A DNA stretch of 39,310 bases from Mastigamoeba balamuthi (Eukaryota > Evosea > Mastigamoebida > Mastigamoebidae), in the NCBI GenBank assembly GCA_902651635.1, contig CACRSC010000018.1, positions 103,517 to 142,826 of the forward strand, in the 5' to 3' direction. The notes beneath the pieces were generated by a model. That model saw only the letters and a list, made by a program, of their open reading frames with translations. It did no database searches and had not been told where the DNA came from. Positions 1-9,607 of this stretch are shown here, in pieces (the stretch's first letter is position 1; each line of letters begins with the position of its first letter). The position numbers and the translations under genes were made by a program.

Positions 1-166
1 TTTTATTCGTCGGGTGAAACCGAATCTGCTGAGTCAGCAGAAAGTTAAAGTTGTGCCCTCAAGAGGAAAGCGACAGCCGGCAAAGCTAGCGGCTGCGGTC
101 CTCTACTTCGACAGTGTAAGCAGCAGCCGCAGCAGCAACAACTGCCACAGAGCGCACAGGGGGGCG

Positions 167-1318
167 ATGGCTGTGCGCCTCAGGCACGTGCTCGGGGCGG
201 CCCTGCTGCTGGCGTGCCTGATGCTCGTCACGGCCCTGTCGCTGTTCTCGTCTCCCGGCTCTCTGGCGCACCAGCAGCGCAGCGCCGACGAGGCCTCTCC
301 CCTTCTCCCTTCCTCCTCCTCCTCTTCCTCCTCTCCACCGCCTCTGCCACCGCTGCGGCCCGGGTGGTCGGAGAGGCTGCGGGCGGTGCCGTACGAGGAG
401 CTGGGGGAGCCGGGCGGGTGCAGGCGTGCGCAGGGGCCCGACGGGCGGCGGCTGGCGTACGCGCTCTACGCGACCGACGACACGTACGCGGCGCTGGCGG
501 CCGTCAACGCGCGGCGGCTGCACCGCCTGGGCAAGCGGCGGCACGTGGACGTGGTCGCCGTGCTGGGCCCCCGCGTGTCGGGCGCCGCGCGGGCTGCGCT
601 GCGGTCGGCGGGCGTCTGCGCGGTCCTCGAGCGCGGGGAGCTGCAGACGCACTACCCGGGGACCGAGACGTGGCTCTACTCGCCCACCAAGGTCCGCATC
701 CTGGGCCTCACAGACTACGACGCCGTCGCCTACTTCGACTCGGACGGCCTCGTCCTCGCCGACACGCACGCGCTCTTCGGCGCCGTCGACGCCGAGGCCA
801 CGCCGGCAGCGATGGTGCTGGGGTACTGGCTGCCCAACCGCTGGTACATCACGATGCTCGGCGTCTTCGCCCCCGCAGAGCGCTGGGAGCGCGCGGCCCT
901 CGAGGACCTGCGGCGGACGGGCCACTGCGACGGCGAGATCCTCAACCGCGTCTTCACGGGGCGCACGCGGACGCTGCCCAACGCGGCCCTGGCGCTCAGC
1001 TCGTTCATGGACGCCCGCTACCCCGACCTCGGGCGCCTCTGGCCCGGCAGGACGCCCGAGCAGGTGCTGGGCGACGCGCTCTACATGCACGCCTCGCAGC
1101 CCACGAGCAAGCCCTGGCGCGAGAGCGAGGGCACTGTGCGCGACTACGCAGAGCACGCGCCGCTCATGGCGCAGTTCATCGACACGCTCTGCTCGGAGCT
1201 CACCGACGTCGTACGGGCGCACAGCATCCCCGGAGCAGCCTCGTCCTGCGCCGGATGGAGCCGCTGGAAGGCCTCCCTGCTGCACCAGGAGGCGCAGGCG
1301 CAAACACAGACGCCATGA
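167..1318 (+). CDS. GT8 (glycogenin-like) glycosyltransferase, type II membrane protein
   Basis: Retaining glycosyltransferase of family GT8, expected to use a UDP-sugar with a divalent metal, probably in the Golgi lumen. From the start at 167 the protein is 383 residues: a short basic N-terminus, one hydrophobic signal-anchor of about 20 residues, a Ser/Pro-rich stem with a run of eight serines, then the catalytic domain. The metal-binding DxD motif lies in YFDSDG (DSD at about 737-745), after a strand-turn pattern typical of GT8 (TWLYSPTKVRIL upstream). The frame is open up to an ATG at position 14, but the 51 extra residues look non-coding and would bury the signal-anchor, so I chose the later ATG. 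No intron is seen. Acceptor sugar and exact subfamily (glycogenin, LARGE or plant GUX type) cannot be told from sequence. Confidence 0.78.
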   Translation: MAVRLRHVLGAALLLACLMLVTALSLFSSPGSLAHQQRSADEASPLLPSSSSSSSSPPPLPPLRPGWSERLRAVPYEELGEPGGCRRAQGPDGRRLAYALYATDDTYAALAAVNARRLHRLGKRRHVDVVAVLGPRVSGAARAALRSAGVCAVLERGELQTHYPGTETWLYSPTKVRILGLTDYDAVAYFDSDGLVLADTHALFGAVDAEATPAAMVLGYWLPNRWYITMLGVFAPAERWERAALEDLRRTGHCDGEILNRVFTGRTRTLPNAALALSSFMDARYPDLGRLWPGRTPEQVLGDALYMHASQPTSKPWRESEGTVRDYAEHAPLMAQFIDTLCSELTDVVRAHSIPGAASSCAGWSRWKASLLHQEAQAQTQTP

Positions 1319-1420
1319 GGGTAACTTGCGTAAGCCGAGTCTCGGCAGGCAGACACAACAGAAATCGAACTCTCCGAGGGCTGCCACAAGGATTCCATGG
1401 AGCGAAACAGATGCGTAGCT

Positions 1421-1493
1421 TCCGAAGTGGTGTTAGTTGGTAACATAAGCGGCTCTCACCTGCTTGCCCCGGGTTCGATTCCAGACTGTGGAA
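1421..1493 (+). tRNA. tRNA-Glu (anticodon CTC)-like sequence, possibly a pseudogene
   Basis: Folds by hand into a cloverleaf: acceptor 1421-1427 with 1486-1492 (6 of 7 pairs), D arm 1430-1446, anticodon stem 1448-1452 with 1460-1464 (five pairs including a G-T), loop CTCTCAC with anticodon CTC at 1455-1457, and T loop TTCGATT at 1474-1480 in a perfect B-box context (GGTTCGATTCC). Two mismatches in the T stem (C1469 with A1485, G1471 with A1483), one in the acceptor and a four-base variable loop argue for a decayed gene or a tRNA-derived repeat. Confidence 0.55.
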
Positions 1494-3559
1494 TTTTACA
1501 ATCAAATTCCTTAGTGAATTTCGGAGATTGAGGCATTCGTGGATTCTCCCAAAAACGGCTGTCCTTCCTTGGACTTACGCACATAACACTAGCACATGCG
1601 AATATTAATGCTACAAGGAAGAGAAACCGAGCTGTCTCCTTATTGTCTGCTTGCGTGGGGGGGGACAGCGTGTCTGCGACACGGTGATATGCGGGTTGGC
1701 AGAACCTTGGGAACTGGAACTGAGGGGTAGAGGCACCTTTGCCCCTTAGCAACTGCGCCCTCTGTGCAGTTCCGCGCAGGCCCAGAGGTCCCCAGAGGGA
1801 ACCTTCTGGAACCTCGCAGGCCAGGGCCACTGAAGCACGCCATGGGGTGCTTTGAGACTGGGGTGCCGACTGGTGGGGGCTCGAGGCCACAGCCGATCCC
1901 AGTCGCGCCACTCAGCTCCGGGGCAGAAGTAGGAAGACTCCCACCACTGCTGCCACGTCCTCTCCCAACCAAGTTTTTGCTTTTGAAAAAACAAAAACGA
2001 GGTGGGAACAGGGAAGAAGGGAGAGCTGCCGTGCACTGTTGGGGCTGTTCTCTTCAACAGAGAGGCAACCGTGTCAGCAGCTGCTGTCACGGAAATCTGC
2101 GCCGAGATTTCCCAGCTCATTGCAGACTTGAAGGATTGCTCTTGTCTCTCCTCTGTTGAGCCTACGGCCCACAGTAGAAGTACAAATTGAGCAAGGACTT
2201 TTCTGCAAAAAAGTCTCTAAATTAACAAACACTGTTCCATACTTCTTTCATAAGATACGATTTGCTGAATTCCACAAACTGTTGTGGGTCTGCGGTACTG
2301 CAAAAACTGTGGTTAGACACACAGTACCTGTGTAGTATGTCCTTTTCTGTGTGAATTTTGTGATTAATGATGATTAATCCTGGTAGTAATCATTCTGCAC
2401 TTCTGTTTTATAATGTAGTGAAGAACTAGGCCCAGCTGAACCTTTATCATATACTGGCTATTCACAGGTGTCTTTGTTGTGAACATCTTTTTTATCAGCA
2501 TACAAGACATTCTGTGGGAATCTTCTGTCCCACTCAAACCTATTTCATTGCATTAGTATCTGAAGCAGAGTGATAGGGCATTACATAATGACAAAACTCT
2601 GTCTTCCATGGGGGCCCTGTGATACCACAGCCAGGTCCAGCTTGTGAATTGGGTGCAGTGGGATCTGATTCTTCATAATACTGGGGAGATCTGCACACCT
2701 CATGTAGTGCATAGTCTTTGCAACATGTTGCAGAATGTCATCCAGCACACTTTTCAGCTAATTTCTGCTCAAATACTCATCAGACATTACTGGGTACAGC
2801 AGGGGCGCGAAGCACCTCACAGACAGTTAGACGTAACAATGTAAAAAGAAGATAAGAAATAGGAGATAAATTATCCGGGTACCCATGTGGAAAAACACTG
2901 ATTATCAAGTGATTCCATATAAGTACCTGTGCAGGTCCTGCAAAACTCCTAAAACTGTGCATTCCAGCAGTCCACGATGCTCTTGTACATGTTGTAAAGA
3001 CTAAGGCATACATTACCAGATCCAGAGGATGATGGATTTACCAGGTCACCAATAGTCCATGGGCAAATCAGAGAACACTGCATGGATCAGTCCAGTAGCA
3101 TGAGATGAGATTGCCATTCTGAAGGTTCAGGGCCATGTGTTCTAACATGTTGGTCAAGGCATGCATCCAGAGAAAGCAGATCCATAGCCAGATCTTAAAC
3201 AGCAAACACAGCACCTTATGATACCTGGAACACCTCTGAAAACAGATAAGATGCCATTGCTGCTTGACCACTTTATAAGCATCATGAGATACATGTATAC
3301 CAGGTGTGAAATGCCATTGTATCCATGCTGTGCATCATACTATACTGATTGCAGCTTCTTATGTGGAATGAGATTTTTCTGCACCTCTTATTAAGCAATC
3401 CTCTTGGATATCTGCGTAGGTATTCACATATTTTAGTAATCGTTCTTTTCCTTTTTCGGTTAAACCGCATGGATACCCACGCAGTTAGTTCTTCAGTTTT
3501 CCACTGCAGTACTGGGAAATCTCAGCTCCTTGTGGGGAAATCGATTTATATGATGCAAT
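1494..3559. other. AT-rich intergenic region with decayed coding scraps
   Basis: No intact gene is seen. Two stretches look like former coding sequence. On the plus strand at about 2035-2190 one frame reads as an amphipathic helix-rich tail (EICAEISQLIADLKDC). On the minus strand at about 2560-2830 a frame reads LSRN-stop-LKSVLDDILQHV and continues for some 80 residues. A third minus-strand scrap, at about 2900-3280, is interrupted by stops in every frame. I do not recognise any of them. CpG is scarce here, unlike the neighbouring gene, which fits old transposon debris. Confidence 0.4.
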
Positions 3560-3670
3560 AAAAGTGAATTCCATTGCATGCATCGCTTGTAGCACTAACA
3601 ATCACATGTAGTGCAATTTTGCAATTATTCATTGCTGAGCTCTCAGTCATTTTTCCCAGTAAAACTCTGT
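3560..3670. repeat. Transposon terminal repeat, copy 1
   Basis: AT-rich segment with interspersed GTAGTGC/TAGCACT-type words, directly downstream (in the minus-strand sense) of the DDE transposase relic. The same order of words recurs at 35545-35735 and 38900-39108, so this is the end of a repeated element. CG in the best-kept copy is mostly CA or TG here. Confidence 0.5.
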
Positions 3671-4258
3671 TTTGTCTTATTCACTGGGGTGGTCTGGGAA
3701 ACCAGGCCTCTCTGGGAATATGGCACAGAGGGATCTCACTGAGGTATCAGGCATCTTGGTTCGTGATGATTGTGATGGCTGACAACAGCAGGTCATTGCT
3801 CATCACCTTCTTCCCCTTGAACTTCTTGCCCATGATATTGAATCAGAACATGAAGCCCAGGGGGTGCTCTACCCTGCTTCTTCAGTGCTTGTGAACATGG
3901 TTCCACTAGTGTTCGAACCTGGTGTACTTATGTACAGTTCTTCTCTGCCTTTCATTGACAGAGTCAAACAGAGAGGCATACTTGAAGGGTTAGAAGCTCA
4001 CTGCTTGGGACACTGACATAGACATTATCAGCTTGCAGTCGTGTCCCTTGCAGTTTCATGTATGAAGCTGAGCTTTGCCAGATCTTCAGGTCATGGCGAA
4101 CCCCTTGTACAACCCATGAACGACCATGAGGATACCCTGGCACCTGGATCTTGACCACGTGCCCCTTGTACTTGCCATTGTAGAACTTGTTCTGCTTCTT
4201 GCTGGATCATGAGATGTCAATGGCCTTGACATTCACAGACCCGTGGATTGTATGAGAC
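3663..4258 (-). pseudogene. Decayed DDE transposase (IS5/Harbinger-like), copy 1
   Basis: The minus strand reads, with breaks, as the C-terminal half of a DDE transposase. About 4250-3990 gives a YNGKYKGH strand, a G-x-x-HD helix start and a conserved D-N-x-Y-V region. About 3880-3663 gives VEH followed by a basic helix (KKFKGKK), as expected for the catalytic Glu helix of IS5/Harbinger-type enzymes, then a hydrophobic tail and TAA. Breaks: TGA within ID-I-S-stop-S (about 4208), a frame change near 3960-3980, and TGA at 3843-3845 where the second copy has CGA. The N-terminal half is missing. It shares about 90 percent identity by eye with the fragment at 39109-39310. Confidence 0.6.
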
Positions 4259-4627
4259 CAGGGTGGAGGAAGCCTGTTTGCCACGGAAGTTCGGCATTCC
4301 AGATAATCTGTGCATTATTTCGAAAATTAGAAATCTGGTGATTGCATCTCCTACGAGCAATTGAATTGATAAATACACGTTTAACATTTAGAATAAAGTG
4401 GCAAATGGGTGCACGCACTAAAGTAACAATTGATTTAATAATGAATTTAGACCGACTACAGATTCTCAGATGACATTGTTGTATTCCTTTCACTGACAGC
4501 ACATTCAACTTCGATGATAACTATCATTGTCCTCAGCAAGAAGCCCCACTTCAGATTCACTACTCTATAACCCCTCTCTTCTCACATTTCATGTGCATAT
4601 TCTCGAGCCTGACTGAAGTGTTCCTTA
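4259..4627. other. AT-rich spacer, no gene seen
   Basis: Between the transposase relic and the left inverted repeat. Only short, broken frames; no promoter, tRNA or repeat that I can support. Confidence 0.4.
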
Positions 4628-6090
4628 CTAGTAGTGGAATGCTGTTCAACTGCCAATCACCATAAAAATTGTTAGACTGATCAGGGTTATAGCTGTGTTT
4701 TCGCCAGCATTATATTTAAGAGTCAATGCTCTGGTATGATAAAAATTGCCCATCTACTCTGTGGCTCTGCTTTCAAGTGCTAGTTCGCAGAATGGCTCGC
4801 TTGCCACTCATAACCTACAGCATACTACAAAATGCAGCTTTCATTTGAAACAACTGTGATACGTGGGAGAAAAAGTGAAGAAAAGCAGAAAAAGAAAAAC
4901 AAGAACGAATAATTGAAAGAGAAGATTGGAAGTAAACCAGGAATTTATCACCCGCGATAGATGGAAATGAAGAAAGATAACTCCGCAATACACAGCTCTA
5001 AAATGTGAGACACACAAGAGAACAGAGACAAACAGCAAAGATGAAAAAGAACTGATTTGACAATAAATAGAACCTGAATGAGTCTTGTTTTCTGTTTCTT
5101 TCCTGTGTCAATCACTTTGTTTTTGGCAGGTGTCCATGGGAAACTTCTTCAACAAAAGGAAAGTCGTTTTGCTCGTATTTCTTTGTGCTTTGGCTTTATT
5201 TCTCTTCTACCGTTCCTTGGCGCGTCCTTTGAACCCTTGCATGCTCTGTTGATGAAAGGGCATGCATGGAAACACGTGTCAATGGGCACACCCCTTCCAA
5301 AAGACAAGGAAAACAGCGTGATAGCTCTGCGAAATTCGGACGAAATCCCGCGGGAATCCGGTCGAAAAAGCTCACAGGCCCATCTCCCCTGCGATGGCGT
5401 CTGCACGTGATGTCACAGTCCCCTCCTGCATTTCGAAGAGTCGTCGCACCAAGAGCAGAAATATAACTGGGCCTCCCACTGCAACACGCACACACAGAGT
5501 GCAGCAGAGCGCACGTGTTGGCCGCCTGCTGCCCGCTGCCGCTGCCTGTCTTGCTCATTGCGCCAGATGCCGTCGTTTGTCATTGCCCATCGTCGCGCCG
5601 TGCCCCTGGTTGCCCCTGGTGGGCCCTCTCCACGAGTCCACGAGGAGGACGCCCCGCGGTGACGCTTCGTTATCGCTGCTGCCCGCTGCTGCTGCCCGCG
5701 TTTGGCCGTTCACCATCGCGCCATGGCCCCCGCCCCTCCCAGCAGAGGCCCGGGCCCTTTCCCTCCGCGATCCCATCCACAGAGGCGCCACACTCACAGG
5801 AGAACAGGAGGCAGTGACGGGGCACACCCAAGTTCCCCACCAGAGCCGACGACGCGCGTAAAGGGAAGGGCTGCTGCGCTTGCTCCTTGGGCATTTTGTG
5901 CCCTGGTTCAAGTGCAAACGCCTCACCACACGCTGAGCCTTTGGAAGCGGCTGGGTGTGCCCGTAGAGCACTGCTTCTCTCACTCTAGAAGACACGACAC
6001 AACAAATGCAACACATGACATCAAGCCATTTGCAGTGAGTGCATTTGCACGCCATTCCCCTGCTGCCCAATTATTGCGTGCTTGAGTTCA
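4628..6090 (+). repeat. Left arm of the long inverted repeat
   Basis: The outer half is AT-rich, with a purine-rich strand at about 4860-5060. The inner half, about 5220-5900, is GC-rich and has CACGTG at 5514, a CACGTGATGTCAC word at about 5404 and a TATA-like AAATATAAC at 5459, so each arm could carry an inward-facing promoter. Its open frames (up to 171 codons) have no recognisable domain. The inner boundary is at GAGTTCA, 6090. Confidence 0.75.
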
Positions 6091-6142
6091 GTCGAAGAGT
6101 GGGCTGGGGCGAGCTGGTTGTTTACCGTGGTGCAATAATCTC

Positions 6143-7343
6143 TCAGGGTCTCAGAAGCTCCTGTTTGTCTGTCTGTTTAGCCTCCTTGAGTGTCGCCCCA
6201 CTTGCAGAGGACGCAGCCCTCTCGAGTCGGAGGTCGGCTGCTGTCCTCGAGTGCTCTCGAATCACGATGTATGCAGATCGCACGATAGTGGCCTCTGTTG
6301 CCAGGTACGCAGAGATGTCATTGCCAGAACATCCCCGCTGTTCCTGGGGCTTGTTCTCGGTAACAGTCACACCGGTCAGCGCCCAAATAACAGCAGCAGC
6401 GCTCTTCGGGCTGTCGTCTGACAGGTGGACCTCAGGTAGTGCAGCGACAACCGAGAAGGCCACTGACGAGTCGATGAGGCGCTTGGGCTTGCAGTCGTCC
6501 ACCACTGACGAGAGGAGAGAGATCTGCGTGCTGCCATGTGCGATCTTGAGAACAGTTTCGTCTTCAAGCAGAGTGGCCAGGCTCGTGCAAGAACTCTGCC
6601 ACACAGTGTCGAAGACGAATGCCATCCCCGACTCGCTGACGGCACCCACCATGGTGCGCCGTATGACTGGTATGCCAGCCAGACTAGGATCGTAGTCGAG
6701 AGGAACAGCAGCCAGGCCCACGATGCCCGTAAGCGAGCTGATCGCATCTTTGGAATCCTCCTCATTCATCACCGTCTTCACCACGGGCAGGGCCACAGAT
6801 GGAGGTGCAGCAAAGGCGGGAACGGGTACGGGCTGGAGTGGGGGCGCAGGTACAGGTGCGCAAATGCACGAGGACAAAGGAACCTGCTCAGCCGCGGACT
6901 GGGTGCACATGGAGGGCTTCAGGATTCTGCTAATAGACCACGTGTCACGGATCGGTTTCTCGTTGTGGTCCAGTGTGTTGGACACACTGACGTTGGGCAG
7001 CTTGGCCTTGATGTACGCAGCGAGCCGCATGCCCTCGAGGTTGGGCTTGCGCCCATATGCACTCCTGAACACCAGAGGGACTTCGGAGAGTGGCATGCCC
7101 TTCTTCAGAATTCCGAGAATCATGGAACTGTCATCGCAGTCCGATCCAAGCCCCCTTGCTTCTGCGCTCAAGCCGTCAGTCCCCAGCAGTTGGGGTTTGA
7201 TCCTTGGTCACTCTTTGCCGCTGGTGAAGGAGGCGGCGATGTCGGCAGCTCAGAGCGCTTCGTGCCTCTGCTGTGGCAAATCAGGTGGGGAAAAGGAAAG
7301 GGGAGGGGCTTGTGGCGGACCCAGGGGGCTCCTCCGACTGCAT
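6143..7343 (-). CDS. LOTUS-like plus DEDD 3'-5' exonuclease-fold protein (EXD1/Egalitarian-like, catalytic residues degenerate)
   Basis: Three exons on the minus strand: 7343-7321, 7270-7212, 7161-6143; two 50-nt GT-AG introns; 366 residues. The N-terminus is short, basic and proline-rich. Residues about 37-85 (LGILKKGMPLSEVP, then LPNVSV) match the winged-helix pattern of a LOTUS/OST-HTH domain, which binds RNA or germ-granule helicases in animals. After a Pro/Val linker, residues about 185-345 follow the RNase D/EXD1 fold: strand and FVFDTV, LLEDETVLKIAH, and a C-terminal YLATEA where active enzymes have YAAxDA. The first acidic pair is DYD instead of DxE, the Asp after KIAH is missing and the last Asp is Glu, so nuclease activity is unlikely. 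Known relatives act in small-RNA or mRNA-transport complexes; that role is inferred. It lies wholly between the inverted repeats, 52 bp from the left arm. Confidence 0.6.
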
Positions 7344-7779
7344 TTCCTATCGGGCAGCTTGTTCTCTGATGGTGAGTTTCCTCTTTATACTACTCTGTTC
7401 TGAGACAGTGCTGGAATGTCTGTCGTGGCTGACTGCAGAGATATGGTAACTTCACCCTTGTGCTAATTCCTACTCTGCTTGGATTCTTCCCGGTAGAAAT
7501 ATCCAATCGCCGCAAAAATCTACAACCTGTATCTGGCCATTCACGGCTCCCGACCATCCATCGGTCATACGTAAGGAAGAGAGTTCCCCATTGCAAAGAG
7601 TTGCAAAGTGCGTCAGTAGGAAGTTGCCAACTTGCTAACATTCTTGGAGTCGTTGTCCTCCTGTGGAACCTGCTAATCGGGTGGTGCGGGTTTGTGCAGC
7701 TGGCTTGGAGACCGTGAAGTCTGCTTTGTGCAGATGAAAGAAGACTGTCTTTGAAGTTTTGTATTGGAAACCGAGAATT
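7344..7779. other. Spacer upstream of the LOTUS/exonuclease gene
   Basis: No supported gene. The 40-50 bp above the start at 7343 should hold the promoter; GC falls steadily from about 7400 onward. Confidence 0.35.
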
Positions 7780-8215
7780 TAGATTTGTTTGATGATTTTG
7801 ATCTCTTCAAATCCATTGGCTGGGAAACAGCATCTAATATTCAGCTTGGCTGCAATCTTCAACTTTCGAATAACATTTCTAACACCAGATCGTTGCCATA
7901 CCTTTCTTACCCAACCATCAATACGAAATGTTGTCCTATCTGTCAAAAGCACAGATGTCCAATCTCGTTCCAGGTTTTCCTGTGCAAATCAGAGACGATC
8001 TTTACAGTGATGATCAAAGAGTGGTGACTTGACTCAGGGCTAAAGATATAAGACCTGCATCATGAATTCAACGGCATACATTTCAATCAGATACCATCAT
8101 ACCCTTGGCTTTTAGGTTAACAATATTTTTGGCAGATCCTCTGCAAGGTGTTTTTTCGACTGCGGAAGTAATCTTTGAATCATTATCTGGGGAGGTAATT
8201 CGAGTACGTCCACGG
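7780..8215 (-). pseudogene. Tc1/mariner-type transposase relic nested in the element
   Basis: The minus strand from about 8213 reads GRTRITSP, a helix ending SAKNIVNLKAKG, VSD-x-NVCR and a position matching the second helix-turn-helix of Tc1 transposases. After a frame change near 8000-8030 it reads ERDWTSVLLTDRTTF and VRKVWQRSG, the classical region around the second catalytic Asp (consensus dW-xx-V-x-F-SDE). The following frame (IAAKLNI...EEIKIIKQI, then TAA at about 7780) fits the next strand pair. Several stops and at least one frameshift make it dead. Third Asp/Glu region and terminal repeats are not found. It is a second transposon that jumped into the interior, or the eroded original enzyme. 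Confidence 0.55.
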
Positions 8216-9035
8216 GGCTTTCATGGTCTGCAGAACAGTGATTCCACCAGTATCCCAATATGAGCTTCAGACACTAAATGAGAAAGATATAAACACAGTG
8301 GTTGAGATATGAGCCAGCCCCTGCTACGATAGAGAAAGACAACGGCCTGATGAAAAAGATTTTTCCACGTCAGACAAAGCAAATGATTCTATTTTTGAAC
8401 ACCGTGTTCTGGTACTGGCACATGAGGATATTGAAGTAATAACTTGTTTAAATGTCATTCTTCTTTATTCTTACCCCTCAGAAGTATCACCTGTATAGAG
8501 AAGAAAATGGAATCGATTCCTGGATTTGGTAATCAGGAAAATGGCACAATCGGATTTCATTCTTGATAAGTGTTAAAATTCAGTTCTTATTACAGTTGAA
8601 AACATATTATTCCAGCAATTAACTTAGAGGATAATACACTTTTCTTGACAAATCAGACAGGATCTCTTTCGAAATCGAAAATCGTCGTTTCTTCCAACAG
8701 GATCTCTTTTGCTAAAGTGAAGTGATATATAATTTTGAATCTTATCATTTTCAAAGAATGTGATTCCTAATTAAAAGATCATAAGAAGACAACCACTTTT
8801 CTTCATTTGAACTGTTTTATTGGAAGTATGCATATTAAGAACTGATATGATTTTCTTTCTTTCTTCTTGTCCCAGAAGTGTTCACTTGCTGTTACGTTGA
8901 TTTCCTGAGCAAGTATATAGGCACAGAAAGGATTTCATAAGAACATGCAATTCCTGGATTGGCAGGTTTTGATCTTAATATGTTAATGAATAACTATTAA
9001 GAGGAACAGAAAAGGATAAAGACTAATATGCCAGC
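8216..9035. other. AT-rich interior spacer, no gene seen
   Basis: Low-GC, stop-rich in all frames. A duplicated AGGATCTCTTT word at about 8659 and 8699 is the only local structure noted. Confidence 0.4.
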
Positions 9036-9395
9036 ACGTCAAGCAGAGTAGTAGCATAGTAGACCCTCACATAGCAGTGCATAGCATGATGAATGAACTA
9101 CGTGCTGCTGTGAAGGATCCACTGCATGCTGCTACATGACCTTTATTATGCATAATGCTGCTACGTGCTGCTACACATCAAGCACTGTAGTGGTGCATAG
9201 AAAAGACTGCATAGCAGCACGTAGTTCATTTCATCTGCTACATGCTGCTATGCAAGAAGGCACTATGCACTACTCTGAAAGGTGTTATGCACAGCTACAC
9301 AGACTCTGCTATGCACCACTGCTGTAATTCACTTCTGCTACACTGTGTAGCAGAGCATGCATAGCAGTGTGTAGTGGGATCTGCTACAGCATGTA
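9036..9395. repeat. Array of short direct and inverted repeats (GCTGCTAYGTG / CATAGCAGCAC family)
   Basis: About 360 bp packed with variants of a 10-12-bp word centred on GCTGCTA and its complement TAGCAGC, with CTGCATAG, GCTACATGC and TGTGTAGCAGAG forms in both orientations. It is too irregular for a microsatellite and has no spacer regularity for a CRISPR. It resembles sub-terminal binding-site arrays of DNA transposons. Confidence 0.55.
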
Positions 9396-9607
9396 AACGT
9401 GATCAACGTGAGAGAGAAACATCCTTGTGTAAAAAGGGGTACTAGACTGGCTTGAAGACCCAATATTCACACAAACATAATTATGTCATTTCTTTGCATA
9501 TAAGTTCACAACATTCCACTATGCTCAAATCCTGGAAACAACGCACCATTAACAACTTCTCACAGATACATTATATGCATAGAAATGAGTAATCGCAGTT
9601 GCCAGCT

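Noticed and set aside
86-1387. Long open frame opposite the GT8 gene
   Set aside because: Mirror of a GC-rich coding region; composition is Arg/Pro/Gly/Val shadow with no domain.
5394-6070. 155- and 171-codon frames in the inverted-repeat arms
   Set aside because: Present twice only because the arms are duplicated; low-complexity, no domain and overlapping on both strands.
9036-9395. CRISPR array
   Set aside because: Words are in both orientations with irregular spacing and diverged; the DNA is eukaryotic.
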